In this document: positions 7,874 through 16,626 of the stretch, piece by piece
Layout: the number at the start of each line of letters is the position of its first letter
Position numbering within the stretch: the stretch's first letter is position 1
NCBI RefSeq assembly: GCF_001642695.1
Contig: NZ_LWCC02000048.1
Span: 1-55,516, forward strand
Source: Streptomyces chilikensis
GTDB lineage: Bacteria; Actinomycetota; Actinomycetes; Streptomycetales; Streptomycetaceae
Direction of reading: 5' to 3'
Length of the DNA stretch: 55,516 bases
Notes under the pieces: generated by a model
The model's input: only the letters and a program-made list of their open reading frames with translations
Told to the model about the DNA's origin: nothing
The model's database searches: none
Position numbers and translations under genes: made by a program

Positions 7874-10060
7874 GTGAGTCCGGGACCAGTCCCTACCCGA
7901 GCCGAACCAGTGAGCGGCAGCAAGGCCACGGACCCCGCCGGCTCCTGTGGTGACGGTCTGCTCGGCGAGCACGTGGCCGCCGCACGTGCCCGGGCCTTCG
8001 TCGGCAGGGCGGCCGAGCGGGATGCGTTCCGAGCGGCGCTGGCGGGAGAAGCCGAAGCCCGTCCCGTCCTCTTCGTGCACGGGCCCGGCGGTATCGGTAA
8101 GTCCGCCCTGCTGCACCGCCTGTCCTGGGACGCGACCGCCGCCGGCAGGACGGTGGTGTGGGTGGACGGTGCGAGGACACCGGCGGACGCCTGTGGTCGC
8201 CTGGATGCGTTCCGTGATGTCCTTGACGATCCCGCACCCGTCCTGTTGGTCGACAGCCTGGAGCGGTGCACCGGGCTGGAGGCGTGGCTGCGCGAGAGCT
8301 TCCTGCCCGAGGTGCCGGGTGATGCGGTCGTGGTCATGGCGTCCAGGACCCCGCCGCAGCTCGGCTGGAGAACCGATCCCGGCTGGGCCGCCTGCGCCCG
8401 GTCGATGAAGTTGCCCGCGCTCAGTGCGGAGGAGACCAAGAGGGTCCTGGGCGACCAGGACGTGCCGCCACCTTTGCACGTCTCCGTGCGGGAGTTCGCG
8501 GGCGGCAATCCCCTGGCTCTGTCCCTGGTCGCGGCCGCCGCCCGCACAGGTGGGGAAGCAGGGTGGTCCATGGACGGGGGCGTCTCCCGACGGCTGACCG
8601 CGGTCCTGTTCCACCGTCTCGTCGGCGGCCTTCCCACCGAGCAGCACCGACGGACTCTGCAGGTGACCGCCCGGGCGGGGACCGTCACGGAGGAGTTGCT
8701 GCGCGCCGAACTCGGCGCCGGCGCGGCGGCCCGGTTGTTCGCGTGGCTGCGCGCGCAGCCCTGGGTGACGGCCGTCGGATGCGGCCTGCGGCTGGACGAG
8801 GCGGTACGCAACACGGTCGCGCACGACGCCAGATGGAACGACCCCGACGGGTTCGCCACTCTGCACGAGCGCCTGCACGACCACCTGGTGGAGCAGATAC
8901 GCACCGTGCCTTTCGACCGCGCCCTGGACGCTGCGGCAGCCCTGCACCGCTTGTACCGGGACATCACGGCGCTGCCACCCGCCCATGAGTGGACCGCGCG
9001 GGACAGCCACGAGGACGAGGCGTGCAGACCTGTGGACGAGGCCACCGTGCTCGGCCTGATCGCGGACTGCGAAGGGCCGGAGTCCGCGGAGAACGCACGG
9101 TTCTGGCTGCGTCACCAGCCGGAGGCGTTCAGGGTCCGGCGGCCAGTCCCGTACGGCCCACCCCGAGCCTGCACGGCCTGGCTGAGGCTGACGGCGTACG
9201 AAGGGGAGACAGCGGATCCCGTGCTCGCCGCCGTCTGGGACCACGTCCGGCGGCACGGGCCACTGCGGGCGAACGAGCGGATCTCGGTGGCCCGCTTCCA
9301 CGCCGGCCCGCGAGAGCGACGGGACGCCTCATCGGCCGTGGCGCTGTCGCTGCGGTGCCTCGTCGCGGAGACCGTGCGGACCGGCGGACCGGCCTGGGTG
9401 TTCTTCGTGCTCCGGGACGACGGCGTCTGGGACGGGGCGCTGCGCCGGCACGGGCTGCTTCCCACGGAGCACCGCTGGGACGTCGGTGGCGTTCCCCAGC
9501 GTCTGTTCGCCCGTGACGTGCGGGTCTTTCCCGCTTCCGACTGGCTGCGCGGGCTGCTGCGCTCCGTGTCGGGTGAGGGCGACGGCCGCGACCCCTGTCA
9601 TCGGGTGAACGGTGCCGGCCTCGTCCGCACGGATGAGGCGCGGACGCCGACGGGGGTACTGTCCGAGCGGGAGTTCGCCGACGCCGTGCACGCGGGACTG
9701 CGGGCGTTGCGGCGGCCGTCGGAGCTCGCGCTGAATCCGTTGCGGCGTAGCCGGGTGGCCGCCGTAGGCGGTGAAGACCTGGCGGCCGTGCTCCAACAGG
9801 CCGTCTACGAGCTGGCCGAGGAGCAAGGTGGGCACGGACCGCACCAGGCCGCGGTGACCGCGTTCGTCGAAGGGACGGCCACGCACCAGGCAGCGGCCGA
9901 ACGACTGGGTGTGTCACTGAGCACCTACCGCCGTCATCTCAGGACTGCGGTCGAGCGCGTCTCGGCTCGTCTGTGGCATGAGGAGGTGTACGCGTCCGGT
10001 GTGCCGGACGAATACACCTCCTCCGTGGGCGACCGGGAACAGAGCCGCGTGGACCGCTGA
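7874..10060 (+). CDS. STAND-type ATPase with C-terminal HTH (paralogue 2)
   Basis: A 728-residue paralogue of the protein at 4170. Walker A is GPGGIGKS (residues 70-77), Walker B is PVLLVDSLERC, followed by VVVMASRTPP and FAGGNPLALSL. The same GNAT-like middle region (AWLRLTAYEGETADP, then RLFARDVRVFPASDWL) and the same C-terminal HTH (ATHQAAAERLGVSLSTYRRHLRTAVERV) follow. The GTG at 7874 was chosen because AGGAG lies six bases upstream; the open frame extends to 7424 but overlaps the kinase gene on the other strand. A 10-bp-stem terminator starts directly after the stop. The two proteins probably answer different signals but act on DNA through similar HTHs; this is inference. Confidence 0.75.
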   Translation: MSPGPVPTRAEPVSGSKATDPAGSCGDGLLGEHVAAARARAFVGRAAERDAFRAALAGEAEARPVLFVHGPGGIGKSALLHRLSWDATAAGRTVVWVDGARTPADACGRLDAFRDVLDDPAPVLLVDSLERCTGLEAWLRESFLPEVPGDAVVVMASRTPPQLGWRTDPGWAACARSMKLPALSAEETKRVLGDQDVPPPLHVSVREFAGGNPLALSLVAAAARTGGEAGWSMDGGVSRRLTAVLFHRLVGGLPTEQHRRTLQVTARAGTVTEELLRAELGAGAAARLFAWLRAQPWVTAVGCGLRLDEAVRNTVAHDARWNDPDGFATLHERLHDHLVEQIRTVPFDRALDAAAALHRLYRDITALPPAHEWTARDSHEDEACRPVDEATVLGLIADCEGPESAENARFWLRHQPEAFRVRRPVPYGPPRACTAWLRLTAYEGETADPVLAAVWDHVRRHGPLRANERISVARFHAGPRERRDASSAVALSLRCLVAETVRTGGPAWVFFVLRDDGVWDGALRRHGLLPTEHRWDVGGVPQRLFARDVRVFPASDWLRGLLRSVSGEGDGRDPCHRVNGAGLVRTDEARTPTGVLSEREFADAVHAGLRALRRPSELALNPLRRSRVAAVGGEDLAAVLQQAVYELAEEQGGHGPHQAAVTAFVEGTATHQAAAERLGVSLSTYRRHLRTAVERVSARLWHEEVYASGVPDEYTSSVGDREQSRVDR

Positions 10061-10100
10061 CGCACGAGGGCGGCAGCCGGAAGGGCGGCACCCTCGTGCG
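10061..10100 (+). terminator. Stem-loop directly after the second STAND gene
   Basis: CGCACGAGGG at 10061-10070 pairs exactly with CCCTCGTGCG at 10091-10100 across a 20-base loop. It begins on the base after the stop codon. Confidence 0.7.
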
Positions 10101-10106
10101 GGTCTA

Positions 10107-10170
10107 TGCTTCGCGGACTAGGTGCGATTCCTCCTGGTGGCCGAGATCGCGGCGGATTCCGCGCGAAAGG
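10107..10170 (+). promoter_or_regulatory. Conserved leader of the small membrane protein gene
   Basis: TCTATGCTTCGCGGACTAGG here and TCTATGTCCCGCGGACTAGG near 16404-16423 are nearly identical. Both are followed about 55 bases later by GCGCGAAAGGATCGGC and an ATG. The conserved block probably contains the -10 region (TATGCT or nearby) and the ribosome-binding site AAAGGA. Confidence 0.5.
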
Positions 10171-10178
10171 ATCGGCTC

Positions 10179-10490
10179 ATGGATCGCATGCATGTTCTCG
10201 TCGCCCTGGTCGCTGTTGTGGCCCTTGCCCTCACCGCATGGACCAAGCCTCTCAAGGTGTTGTCCTTCTGGCCCCTCGTCATCGTCTGCATGATCTCCTA
10301 CCCCGTGGGCGCACGGCTGTTCTCAGCGTTCGAGGAGGGGCGGTCCGGCGGTGCGTGGGTCGAATGGACCTTCCTGCTCAGCGTCGCCCTTCTGATCACC
10401 GTGCTCGTCGCGTCGGCCCTCCGGTTCCTCACGTCCTCCCGAGGCCCACACACCGACCGTCACGCCTACCACCAGGACCCCGACGCGTGA
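10179..10490 (+). CDS. Small membrane protein of unknown function
   Basis: A 103-residue protein from the ATG at 10179, with AAAGGA about ten bases upstream. It has three hydrophobic stretches: HVLVALVAVVALALTAW, VLSFWPLVIVCMISYPV and WTFLLSVALLITVLVASAL. It ends with a His- and Asp-rich tail (HTDRHAYHQDPDA). I do not recognise the family. A deletion derivative of the same gene, with the same leader, start and tail, lies at 16480-16573, so the gene belongs to a duplicated block. Its position after the STAND/kinase genes suggests a link to envelope signalling, but nothing in the protein proves it. Confidence 0.7.
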   Translation: MDRMHVLVALVAVVALALTAWTKPLKVLSFWPLVIVCMISYPVGARLFSAFEEGRSGGAWVEWTFLLSVALLITVLVASALRFLTSSRGPHTDRHAYHQDPDA

Positions 10491-10889
10491 GTGTCCCTCT
10501 CCCGTAGTCCGGTGAACCTTGATCTGTGACGGTCCGGGGTTCCCCTGAGTCCGGAACGCTGCTGCGGCCCCGGACCGAGAGGTCGTGTCGGTGAGCGGGG
10601 CGCGGGGCGCGTGTTCCGAACAGTCCGTGTCGTTCGGCAGTGTCGCCGACACGGCTGTTGAGCACCATGCTTCGACGGTCAGCTTCGTCATGGACGACAG
10701 CCTCCCGCTCCGGCCGGGCCCGCACGGGAATGACTCCCTTCCAAGGGGCCGGGATCCTGCCATGGGGGACGACACCGCAAATGACGGTGACGAGCCCCGG
10801 TCGGTGGCCCCGCAACGGCTGTCGGCGGTTGCCGCACTCCTGCACCGTGCCCTGCCCCCGCCTTCCCTGACTCCAAGCCGAGGACCACT
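10491..10889. other. Gene-free stretch before the GNAT gene
   Basis: About 400 bp. Several short frames are open, but none has a family signature or a good ribosome-binding site. CGTGTCGTTCGGCAGTG and neighbours suggest degraded sequence. No terminator or operator is convincing. Confidence 0.3.
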
Positions 10890-11420
10890 ATGCCCGCCCC
10901 CGCTCCGACGACCACCGCACCCCATCGCCCCTGCCTGCCGCACACCGGGACCCGCACCATCACCCGTCCCGCTACGCTCGATGACTTCGACGCGGTGAAC
11001 GCGCTGCACAACCGCTGCTCGCTCGAGACGCGCTTCGCGCGCTACCAGGCCGCCCGGCGTTCCCTGCGCCGGGGCGAGTTCCACCACCTGACCCGCCCCG
11101 ACCTGGGCCTCACCTGGGTCACCCACCCGGAGGACGATCCTCAGCGACTCATCGCGACCACCAACCTGGTCCGCACGACCGAGCCCAGCACCGCCGAACT
11201 CGGCATCATGATCGAGGACCCGTGGCAGAGCCGTGGCCTGGGCACCACGCTGGCGCAGTACGCCCGGGAGCAGGCCCGCACCTTCGGCTGCTGCTCCATG
11301 AGTGTCATGACCGGCTTGGACAACGTGCGCATGCTGAGAATCCTGAGGACGCTCGGTGCCTCCCGGCCCGCCGTTCACCGCTCGACCGCCGACCTCACAG
11401 TCTCCGTCGAGCAGCCGTAG
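10890..11420 (+). CDS. GNAT-family N-acetyltransferase
   Basis: A 176-residue acetyltransferase that would move an acetyl group from acetyl-CoA to an unknown amine. It shows TRTITRPATLDDFDAVNALHNRCS (strand 1 and helix 1), TAELGIMIEDPWQSRGLGTTLAQYAREQAR (strand 4 and the Q/RxxGxG/A pyrophosphate-binding loop as QSRGLG) and TGLDNVRMLRILRTLGA, a typical strand-5/helix-4 end with the N-x-x-M pattern. The ATG at 10890 is the first in frame. Its 3' end abuts a transposase remnant on the other strand, which may have replaced its original downstream DNA. Confidence 0.82.
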   Translation: MPAPAPTTTAPHRPCLPHTGTRTITRPATLDDFDAVNALHNRCSLETRFARYQAARRSLRRGEFHHLTRPDLGLTWVTHPEDDPQRLIATTNLVRTTEPSTAELGIMIEDPWQSRGLGTTLAQYAREQARTFGCCSMSVMTGLDNVRMLRILRTLGASRPAVHRSTADLTVSVEQP

Positions 11421-11603
11421 CCGCTGCTGCCGGGCACCGGTGTCCTCCAGGACCGCACCGATCAGCTCGGGATCGATGATCTCGGTCAACTCGCCCAGAT
11501 GGCCGGGCGCATACACGTCGAGGGCTGTCGCACCGGACCTGACGCTGACAGGATTCTGCGGCAACGGGACCTCCGGGACACTCGCAAAGGCTTCGACACC
11601 ATG
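11409..11603 (-). pseudogene. IS4-family transposase N-terminal remnant
   Basis: The reverse-strand frame encodes HLGELTEIIDPELIGAVL followed by EDTGARQQRLRLL. This is the N-terminal domain found at the start of many Streptomyces IS4-family transposases. The match ends where the GNAT gene's stop begins, so only about 65 residues remain and the DDE core is absent. It marks an old insertion and deletion. Confidence 0.65.
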
Positions 11604-11779
11604 CGAACTACCAGAGGTCCCGCCTTCTCGACAGGGCGCACGAACCCTTAACGCACTGGCGTTGCACACAGCGGGACGCCAGCTTGGCGCACCGTGGCCG
11701 GTGACCGGTATGCGTCCGGTGAACGTCCGCCCAAGCACCGGGTACGGCGGCTGCGGCGGCGTCGCGGAGGGGCGGTCGT

Positions 11780-12247
11780 TCAGCCGAGGGTGTAGCCGTA
11801 CTTCTCGGCAACCTCACCCATGGCGACCACATCGGCCGGGTCGAGGGGAGGGCCGACCTGGCCCCGGACACCGGGGCGGCCGATCTCCTGGAACATGCCG
11901 TCCATGCCGCCAGGCACATAGAGGAAGTACATGCGGGCGGGGTGGCCCGGGCTGGTGTTCTTGAAGGAGTGACGAACGCCCTTGGGGACGTACACAACCC
12001 CTCCGGGCTCGACGTCGAACTGCTCGTCACCGACGGTCACACGAAGTGTTCCGTCAAGAAGAACGAACGTCTCGGACTCGCCATGGTGGGTGTGCGGCGG
12101 GGGGCCGGCATCGGCCGGAACGATGGCCTCTGCCAGGGACAGTTCACCGCCGGTGTCAGCGGCGCTGAGCAAGGTGGTGTAGGTGTCCCCTACGAGGAAC
12201 ACCGGGGAGCCGCCGTCCGGCGGTATGTGCAGTGGGGGCAAAGACAT
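11780..12247 (-). CDS. Cupin-domain protein (quercetin dioxygenase-like)
   Basis: A 155-residue single-domain cupin. Motif 1 is PPPHTHHGESETFVLLDGTLRV with the metal-binding HxH-x(3)-E pattern, and motif 2 is GVVYVPKGVRHSFKN with the final His. This arrangement supports a mononuclear metal site. Substrate and reaction cannot be read from the sequence. The ATG at 12247 gives the short MSLPPLHIPPDGG start; the upstream extension of the frame has no cupin features. It is followed by degraded DNA on both sides and seems to be a single-gene unit. Confidence 0.85.
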   Translation of the reverse strand: MSLPPLHIPPDGGSPVFLVGDTYTTLLSAADTGGELSLAEAIVPADAGPPPHTHHGESETFVLLDGTLRVTVGDEQFDVEPGGVVYVPKGVRHSFKNTSPGHPARMYFLYVPGGMDGMFQEIGRPGVRGQVGPPLDPADVVAMGEVAEKYGYTLG

Positions 12248-12305
12248 GGTTCGTACTCTCTTGCGGGTGCGGGGAGCGCTGTGTGGCGCCTTGCTTGCGG
12301 GAAGA

Positions 12306-12408
12306 GGCGTGGCCTGTGCCCGAACCACGGGCACGTCGGCCGCCACCTCGCGCCCATCCGGTGCTGGGAACGGTCGAAGAGCGGTCGGCGAAGATGCTCG
12401 CCGGACGG
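12306..12408. repeat. Diverged repeat, copy A (see 37982-38087)
   Basis: About 100 bp is roughly three-quarters identical to 37982-38087, with the core GGTCGAAGAGCGGTCGGC exact in both, followed by GATGCTCGCC. Here it is upstream of the cupin gene. It may be a remnant of a duplicated gene or a shared non-coding element. Confidence 0.65.
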
Positions 12409-12564
12409 GTGGCGAGAAGGGCGTGGCGTTCTCGGGGGTGTCGCGGGGGTGTCGCCGGGGCAGTGACGGCGGCTCGCCGGATCGGCCCGTTGCGTCGACG
12501 ACTGCGGAGCGTGTGGTCTCCCCGGAGTCGCCGGAGGATCGTCTGCCCGCCGTTGGAGCCGGGT

Positions 12565-12755
12565 AGTTCCCGCCTCCGTGGGTCCGTCCGCCAACAGCAT
12601 GAAGGGGCGGCAGAAGCGGGCGGCCGCGGTCAGCTCCTCGGGAGCCCTGCTGCCGCTCGTCTGCTCGCCGATGCCGAAGAAAACGAAGGCGACGGCGCGT
12701 TCGCCCTCAAGCGGGTTCCTTCCCAGACGGTGGGTGCAGGCACGGTGGGTCCCAT
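12565..12755 (-). pseudogene. Decayed OsmC-family gene
   Basis: The ATG at 12755 starts MGPTVPAPTVWEGTRL, matching the VWEGNLLEG start of the intact OsmC at 1441. A frameshift then moves the family match to another frame: NPLEGERAVAFVFFGIGEQ, then RAPEELTAAARFCRPFMLLADG. The first catalytic Cys is retained as FC, but the second half of the protein is missing. Upstream DNA also resembles that of the intact gene. Confidence 0.7.
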
Positions 12756-13438
12756 CCTCCTCGTGTATCGAGCCTCGCGTCGGGGCTGCGGGACATATCC
12801 GAGCACACGATGCCGCGATACGGCGGCGCGCCCGATATCCCTTTTCTGGGGAATCGATCGCAGGGTCGGCGGCCGCGTCGCCGACGGTCGAACGCCGCCC
12901 TCCAAGGAGCGCCGGTCGCTTCACCCATCAGTGAGGTTTGCTTCCGTAAAGGTGTGTTCTTGGAGCGGTGTAGGTGGGTGAAGCCAGGAATCACGTGTGG
13001 AGGATGCCGTCCGAGTGACCTTCACGTTGCTTCAGTGACTGATGCGGCGCGACTCGTCGATCGCCGGCAGGAGCAACGCGCCGTCTCGTCCGTCCGCGAA
13101 CCCCGTGTCTCGACGGCACGGATCGTCGCAGTGAGATCACGGAACGACCCGTGCGGGTTTCGTGACCTGCTCTGCTGGTGGTCTTCGTGGTCGTACCTGC
13201 CGAGCAGCAGCGCACGGGGAGCGGACAAAGACCCGGCGGTGACTGTTCCGGGGCCCGGCCCTTCCGCGCTGGGCGGCCTTGCTTTCGGGGTCCTGGACGG
13301 CAGGCGAAGAAGGCTGGGCGGAGTCGGCCCGCGCAGGGCAGCGGCGGCGCAGTCCACCGCGGGTCCGCGATCGCGACTGCCGGCTTCGCGGCCAACTCTC
13401 CCTCTGATCGCCCTGGTGGCAGGCAAGCGGAGGGCCGC
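12756..13438. other. Degraded intergenic stretch with duplicated upstream DNA
   Basis: About 680 bp without a credible gene. The first 100 bp resemble the DNA upstream of osmC (around 1867-1960). The block around 13050-13095 (GGAGCAACGCGCCGTCTCGT) resembles 2170-2200. The order OsmC copy, then this block, is the same as at 1441-2205. The remaining open frames have poor codon usage and no family features. Confidence 0.45.
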
Positions 13439-14167
13439 TCAGAGAGCCGGCGTCACCGACGGGCGGACCAGCCCACTCTCGTAGGCGAAAATGGTCGCCT
13501 GCACACGATCCCGTAGGCCCAGCTTGTTGAGCACTGAGCTCACGTGCACCTTCACCGTTCCCACGGCTACTTCCAGACGCGCGCCGATCTCCGCGTTGCT
13601 CAGGCCCGTGGCGACGAGGACGAGGATCTCGCGTTCGCGGCTGGTGAGGCTGTCCAGCGCCCCTGTGATCTCCGGAGCGAAGGAGGCCCCCCGAGCGAAG
13701 GCTGCTATCAGACGCCCCGTGACCGCGGGCGCGAGGACGCCGTCACCGGAGGCGACCACCCGTATCGCGGCCAGGAGGTCCTCCGGCTCGGAATCCTTGA
13801 GCAGAAAGCCGGAGGCCCCGGCGCGCAGAGCTTCGTAGACATAGGCGTCGAGGTCGAACGTGGTGAGCACGAGAACCCGGGAGCCGCTGCCGTGACTGGT
13901 GATCAGCCGGGTCGCCGTCAGTCCGTCCATACCCGGCATGCGGATGTCCATGAGCACCAGGTCGGGCGCGAGCTGTGCCGACATCGCCACAGCCGCGTCA
14001 CCGTCCGCTGCCTCGCCGACCACGGTCATGTCGGTTTCGGCCGTCAGGATCGCCACGAAACCCGCGCGGACGATCGCCTGATCGTCCACGACCAGCACAC
14101 GGATACCGATGGTCCTGCTCCTCTCTTCGCCCGCACCCGGGCCACTGTCTGCGCCGCATCCTCCCAT
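13439..14167 (-). CDS. NarL/FixJ-family response regulator, partner of the 14251 kinase
   Basis: The receiver has VLVVDDQ, LVLMDIRMPGMDG with the phospho-Asp, VLTTFD and FLLKDS. The LuxR HTH is LTSREREILVLVATGLSNAEIGARLEVAVGTVKVHV. It is encoded directly after the kinase on the same strand, so the two form an operon. The start is uncertain. Family members begin one or two residues before IRVLVVDD, but no ATG, GTG or TTG is there; instead ATC at 14110 follows AGGAG with a seven-base gap. The ATG at 14167 gives a 19-residue extension, and a GTG at 14248 lies two bases from the kinase stop. I list the ATG version. Confidence 0.85.
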   Translation of the reverse strand: MGGCGADSGPGAGEERSRTIGIRVLVVDDQAIVRAGFVAILTAETDMTVVGEAADGDAAVAMSAQLAPDLVLMDIRMPGMDGLTATRLITSHGSGSRVLVLTTFDLDAYVYEALRAGASGFLLKDSEPEDLLAAIRVVASGDGVLAPAVTGRLIAAFARGASFAPEITGALDSLTSREREILVLVATGLSNAEIGARLEVAVGTVKVHVSSVLNKLGLRDRVQATIFAYESGLVRPSVTPAL

Positions 14168-14250
14168 GGAGGCGGTGCGCGGGACCCACCAGGTCGGCGT
14201 GCGCATCCAGAGGCCGCCACGCAGTCGCCGACCTGTCGGCACGGACACTT

Positions 14251-16314
14251 CTACATGCGAGGGGTGTTCGTCACGACGGCTCTTCGAGGCGCTTTCGGCG
14301 CTCTGCCGGCGTCCAGGCTTCCGAGCAACTGGCGCATGGCGCTCAGTGTCGCCCGCGTAGCCGCGGCCACCTGCTCCAGGCTGCCCTCCTCAGCCGAGGA
14401 GATCATCCGGTCCGTCTGCCGGAGCACCGTCTCCCGCAGACCGACGGCGACTCGCTGCCGTTCGCCGTGGACCATGGCCCTCGTGCTCGACAGCACAGTG
14501 GTGAGGGCCGTGTCCTCCCGGCCCAGTTCCCGCCTGCGACGCCTGTGCATCAGCCATCCCGCCCCCCAGGCGGCCGTGCATCCCAGGCCGGACAGGAACA
14601 GCGTCCAGCAGGCGAGAAACAGCACGAGAAAAGGCCCGGCCGGGTCTCCGAGCAGCGTCCCGTCGGCGGCGAAGGCGGACGTGAAGGAGATCGCCGACGG
14701 GAGAACCGCGGCGGGCACGGACAGAAACGACAGCCGTGAGCCCGCCGGAGATGTCAGTGGATGCGCCGTCGGCAGCGGGACGTGTCGGCCGGAGGGCACG
14801 GGCGCGGTTCTCAGGACCCGGCCGTACGCCGCGACCGCGTAGACCGCGGCCGGTGCGACGATGCCGCCGCCGAGGAAGCAGATCGCGGAGGACGGCGGCA
14901 GCGCACCACCGCGGAGCAGAACCGGCCACAGGAGGGCGGCGGCCCCGGTCACCGCCAGGACCGCCCAGGGCGCGTGGCGGCGCCACAGCAACGGCAGTGC
15001 GTGGAGGGTCAGCACCGACACGAGCAGCAGGCATGTGCCGGCCCCGTAGCCGGCGTCCTCCGCCTTCGTCAGGGCGACGCCCGACGCCACCGCGGCGGCC
15101 GAGCCGAAGATCGCCCTGTCCGCGATCCGCTGTTCGCGAGGAAAGTCGCGCCGACGCCCTGGGCTCGGCCGAGGGCCGGACGCGGCGTCGGGGAGCACGG
15201 CGTGTACGCGCCAGCCTCCGTCGGGGCGGGGTCCCGCGGACAGCCTCCCGCCGAGGACGGCGGCACGCCGATGCATTCCTTCCACCCCCCGGCCGGAGCC
15301 GATCCCCGCCGTGCCGGTGTCCGTGCCGCCGGGCGGCCTGCCGTTGTCGACGGTCAGATGCAAAGTGTCCCCGGCCCGTTGCACCCGCACGCTGACCGCG
15401 GCGCCCGGCGCGTAGCGAAGGGCGTTGGTCAGGGCCTCCCGGATGATGCCGTGGGCCGCTTCCGCCGCGGGTCCGGTGAGATCAGCGGGCAGGGAGACGG
15501 AGACGGGGCGGCCCAGCCTGCCGAATCCGGCGATCAGCGTCTCGATCGGAGCGGTCATCGCCTGGGGAGCCGGTGGGTCGTCCACCTGCATGACCGCTAC
15601 GAGACGCCGCAGTGCGGACTGGGTCTCCCGTGCGGTGCGGCGCGCGAACGCGAGTGCCTCCGCGGCCAGGTCGGGCCTGCTGTCACCGAGCCTGCGGGCG
15701 GCCTCGACGGATACCACGACGGAGGTGAGGTGGTGCGCGCTGATGTCGTGCAACTCACCGGCCAGCCGTTCCCGTTCCGCCTCGGCGGCCTGCGCCTGCT
15801 GCTGCTCGGCACCGGCCAGCCGCTCCGCCGTGGCCTGCCGTTCCCGCAGCCAGTGCCGGCGGCCGGTGCCGAGAGCGGACACCAGCAGAAAAGGGCCGAC
15901 ACCAGTGAGCCAGTCGGAGAGGAGAAGACCGCCGACGCCGTGCCGTGCGGCCGCCTGCAGGAGCTGGACGACGGCGACAGCCGCGGTCGCGCCCAGGCCG
16001 ACGGGCCAGCTGCACAGAACGGTGACGGTGAACAGCGCCACCATGACCGCCAGCCCCGGTACCAGGCCCAGCAGGTCGGGTGGCGCCAGGATCTGTCCCA
16101 CCACGGACACCGCGACGATGACGCCCAGGGCGGCGAGCGGTGCCCGGTGACGCCGATCGAGCGCCACCACAGCGAGCGCCGTGGCACAGAAGGCGGTGAT
16201 CCACTCAACGGTGTCCGGCGGCTCCTTCGAAGACGCAACGACGCTGAACCACAGCAGCAGTTGCGCTCCCATGAACAGTACCGGCAGTGGCCTGACCCGA
16301 CGTCCTTTCCCCAT
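14251..16314 (-). CDS. Two-part sensor histidine kinase with a degenerate second phospho-acceptor helix
   Basis: A 687-residue protein from the ATG at 16314. The first half has several membrane segments, then AERERLAGELHDISAHHLTSVV with His189, REALTNALRYA (N box) and GRGVEGMHRRAAVLGG (G box), a complete HisKA_3 kinase. The second half has another membrane block (for example GTCLLLVSVLTLHALPLLW and AVLAVTGAAALLWPVLL), then GERQRVAVGLRETVL, which aligns with the phospho-acceptor helix but has Arg where His should be. No second ATPase domain follows. It is co-transcribed with the regulator at 13439. The second half probably senses or modulates dimerisation; this is inference. Confidence 0.85.
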   Translation of the reverse strand: MGKGRRVRPLPVLFMGAQLLLWFSVVASSKEPPDTVEWITAFCATALAVVALDRRHRAPLAALGVIVAVSVVGQILAPPDLLGLVPGLAVMVALFTVTVLCSWPVGLGATAAVAVVQLLQAAARHGVGGLLLSDWLTGVGPFLLVSALGTGRRHWLRERQATAERLAGAEQQQAQAAEAERERLAGELHDISAHHLTSVVVSVEAARRLGDSRPDLAAEALAFARRTARETQSALRRLVAVMQVDDPPAPQAMTAPIETLIAGFGRLGRPVSVSLPADLTGPAAEAAHGIIREALTNALRYAPGAAVSVRVQRAGDTLHLTVDNGRPPGGTDTGTAGIGSGRGVEGMHRRAAVLGGRLSAGPRPDGGWRVHAVLPDAASGPRPSPGRRRDFPREQRIADRAIFGSAAAVASGVALTKAEDAGYGAGTCLLLVSVLTLHALPLLWRRHAPWAVLAVTGAAALLWPVLLRGGALPPSSAICFLGGGIVAPAAVYAVAAYGRVLRTAPVPSGRHVPLPTAHPLTSPAGSRLSFLSVPAAVLPSAISFTSAFAADGTLLGDPAGPFLVLFLACWTLFLSGLGCTAAWGAGWLMHRRRRRELGREDTALTTVLSSTRAMVHGERQRVAVGLRETVLRQTDRMISSAEEGSLEQVAAATRATLSAMRQLLGSLDAGRAPKAPRRAVVTNTPRM

Positions 16315-16403
16315 TGGCGCAAGTGTATGGCCGGGCGTCGCCCTCCCCGACACCGCGGGGTTCAAGGGGTCACGCGGTGCCGGCCCTGCGGTCGCGCCAC
16401 CGC

Positions 16404-16479
16404 TCTATGTCCCGCGGACTAGGCGACGATCCTTCCGGCGGGCGACGGGGCGGCACGTTCAGCGCGAAAGGATCGGCAC
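16404..16479 (+). promoter_or_regulatory. Second copy of the small-membrane-gene leader
   Basis: CGCGGACTAGG and GCGCGAAAGGATCGGC are shared with 10107-10178 in the same order and near-equal spacing. It precedes the deletion derivative at 16480. Confidence 0.5.
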
Positions 16480-16573
16480 ATGGATCGCGTCGTCGCGTCG
16501 AGCCTCCGGGGGGATCAGGTCCTTCCAGGGCACACGCACCGACCGGTACGCCCACCACCACGACTTCGTGTGA
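16480..16573 (+). pseudogene. Internally deleted copy of the small membrane protein gene
   Basis: The ATG and first bases (ATGGATCGC) match those of the gene at 10179. After about 60 bases the sequence jumps to the 3' end of that gene: GGCACACGCACCGACCGGTA resembles the DNA encoding GPHTDRHAYHQD. The deletion removes about 220 bp with all membrane segments and changes frame; the tail frame reads GTRTDRYAHHHDFV before its stop. It cannot make the original protein. Confidence 0.65.
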
Positions 16574-16626
16574 GCGGCCGTCCACTGCGCCCGTATCACC
16601 CACACCAACTGGAGACCGGCACAAGC

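Noticed and set aside
6244-9301. Very long minus-strand frames extending the kinase through the second STAND gene
   Set aside because: The extra sequence is the antisense of the STAND gene and has no domain features; the kinase starts normally at 7605.
4170-10060. Avs-like antiphage STAND defence proteins
   Set aside because: The proteins end in DNA-binding HTHs and lack nuclease, protease or membrane effector domains; a regulatory role fits better.
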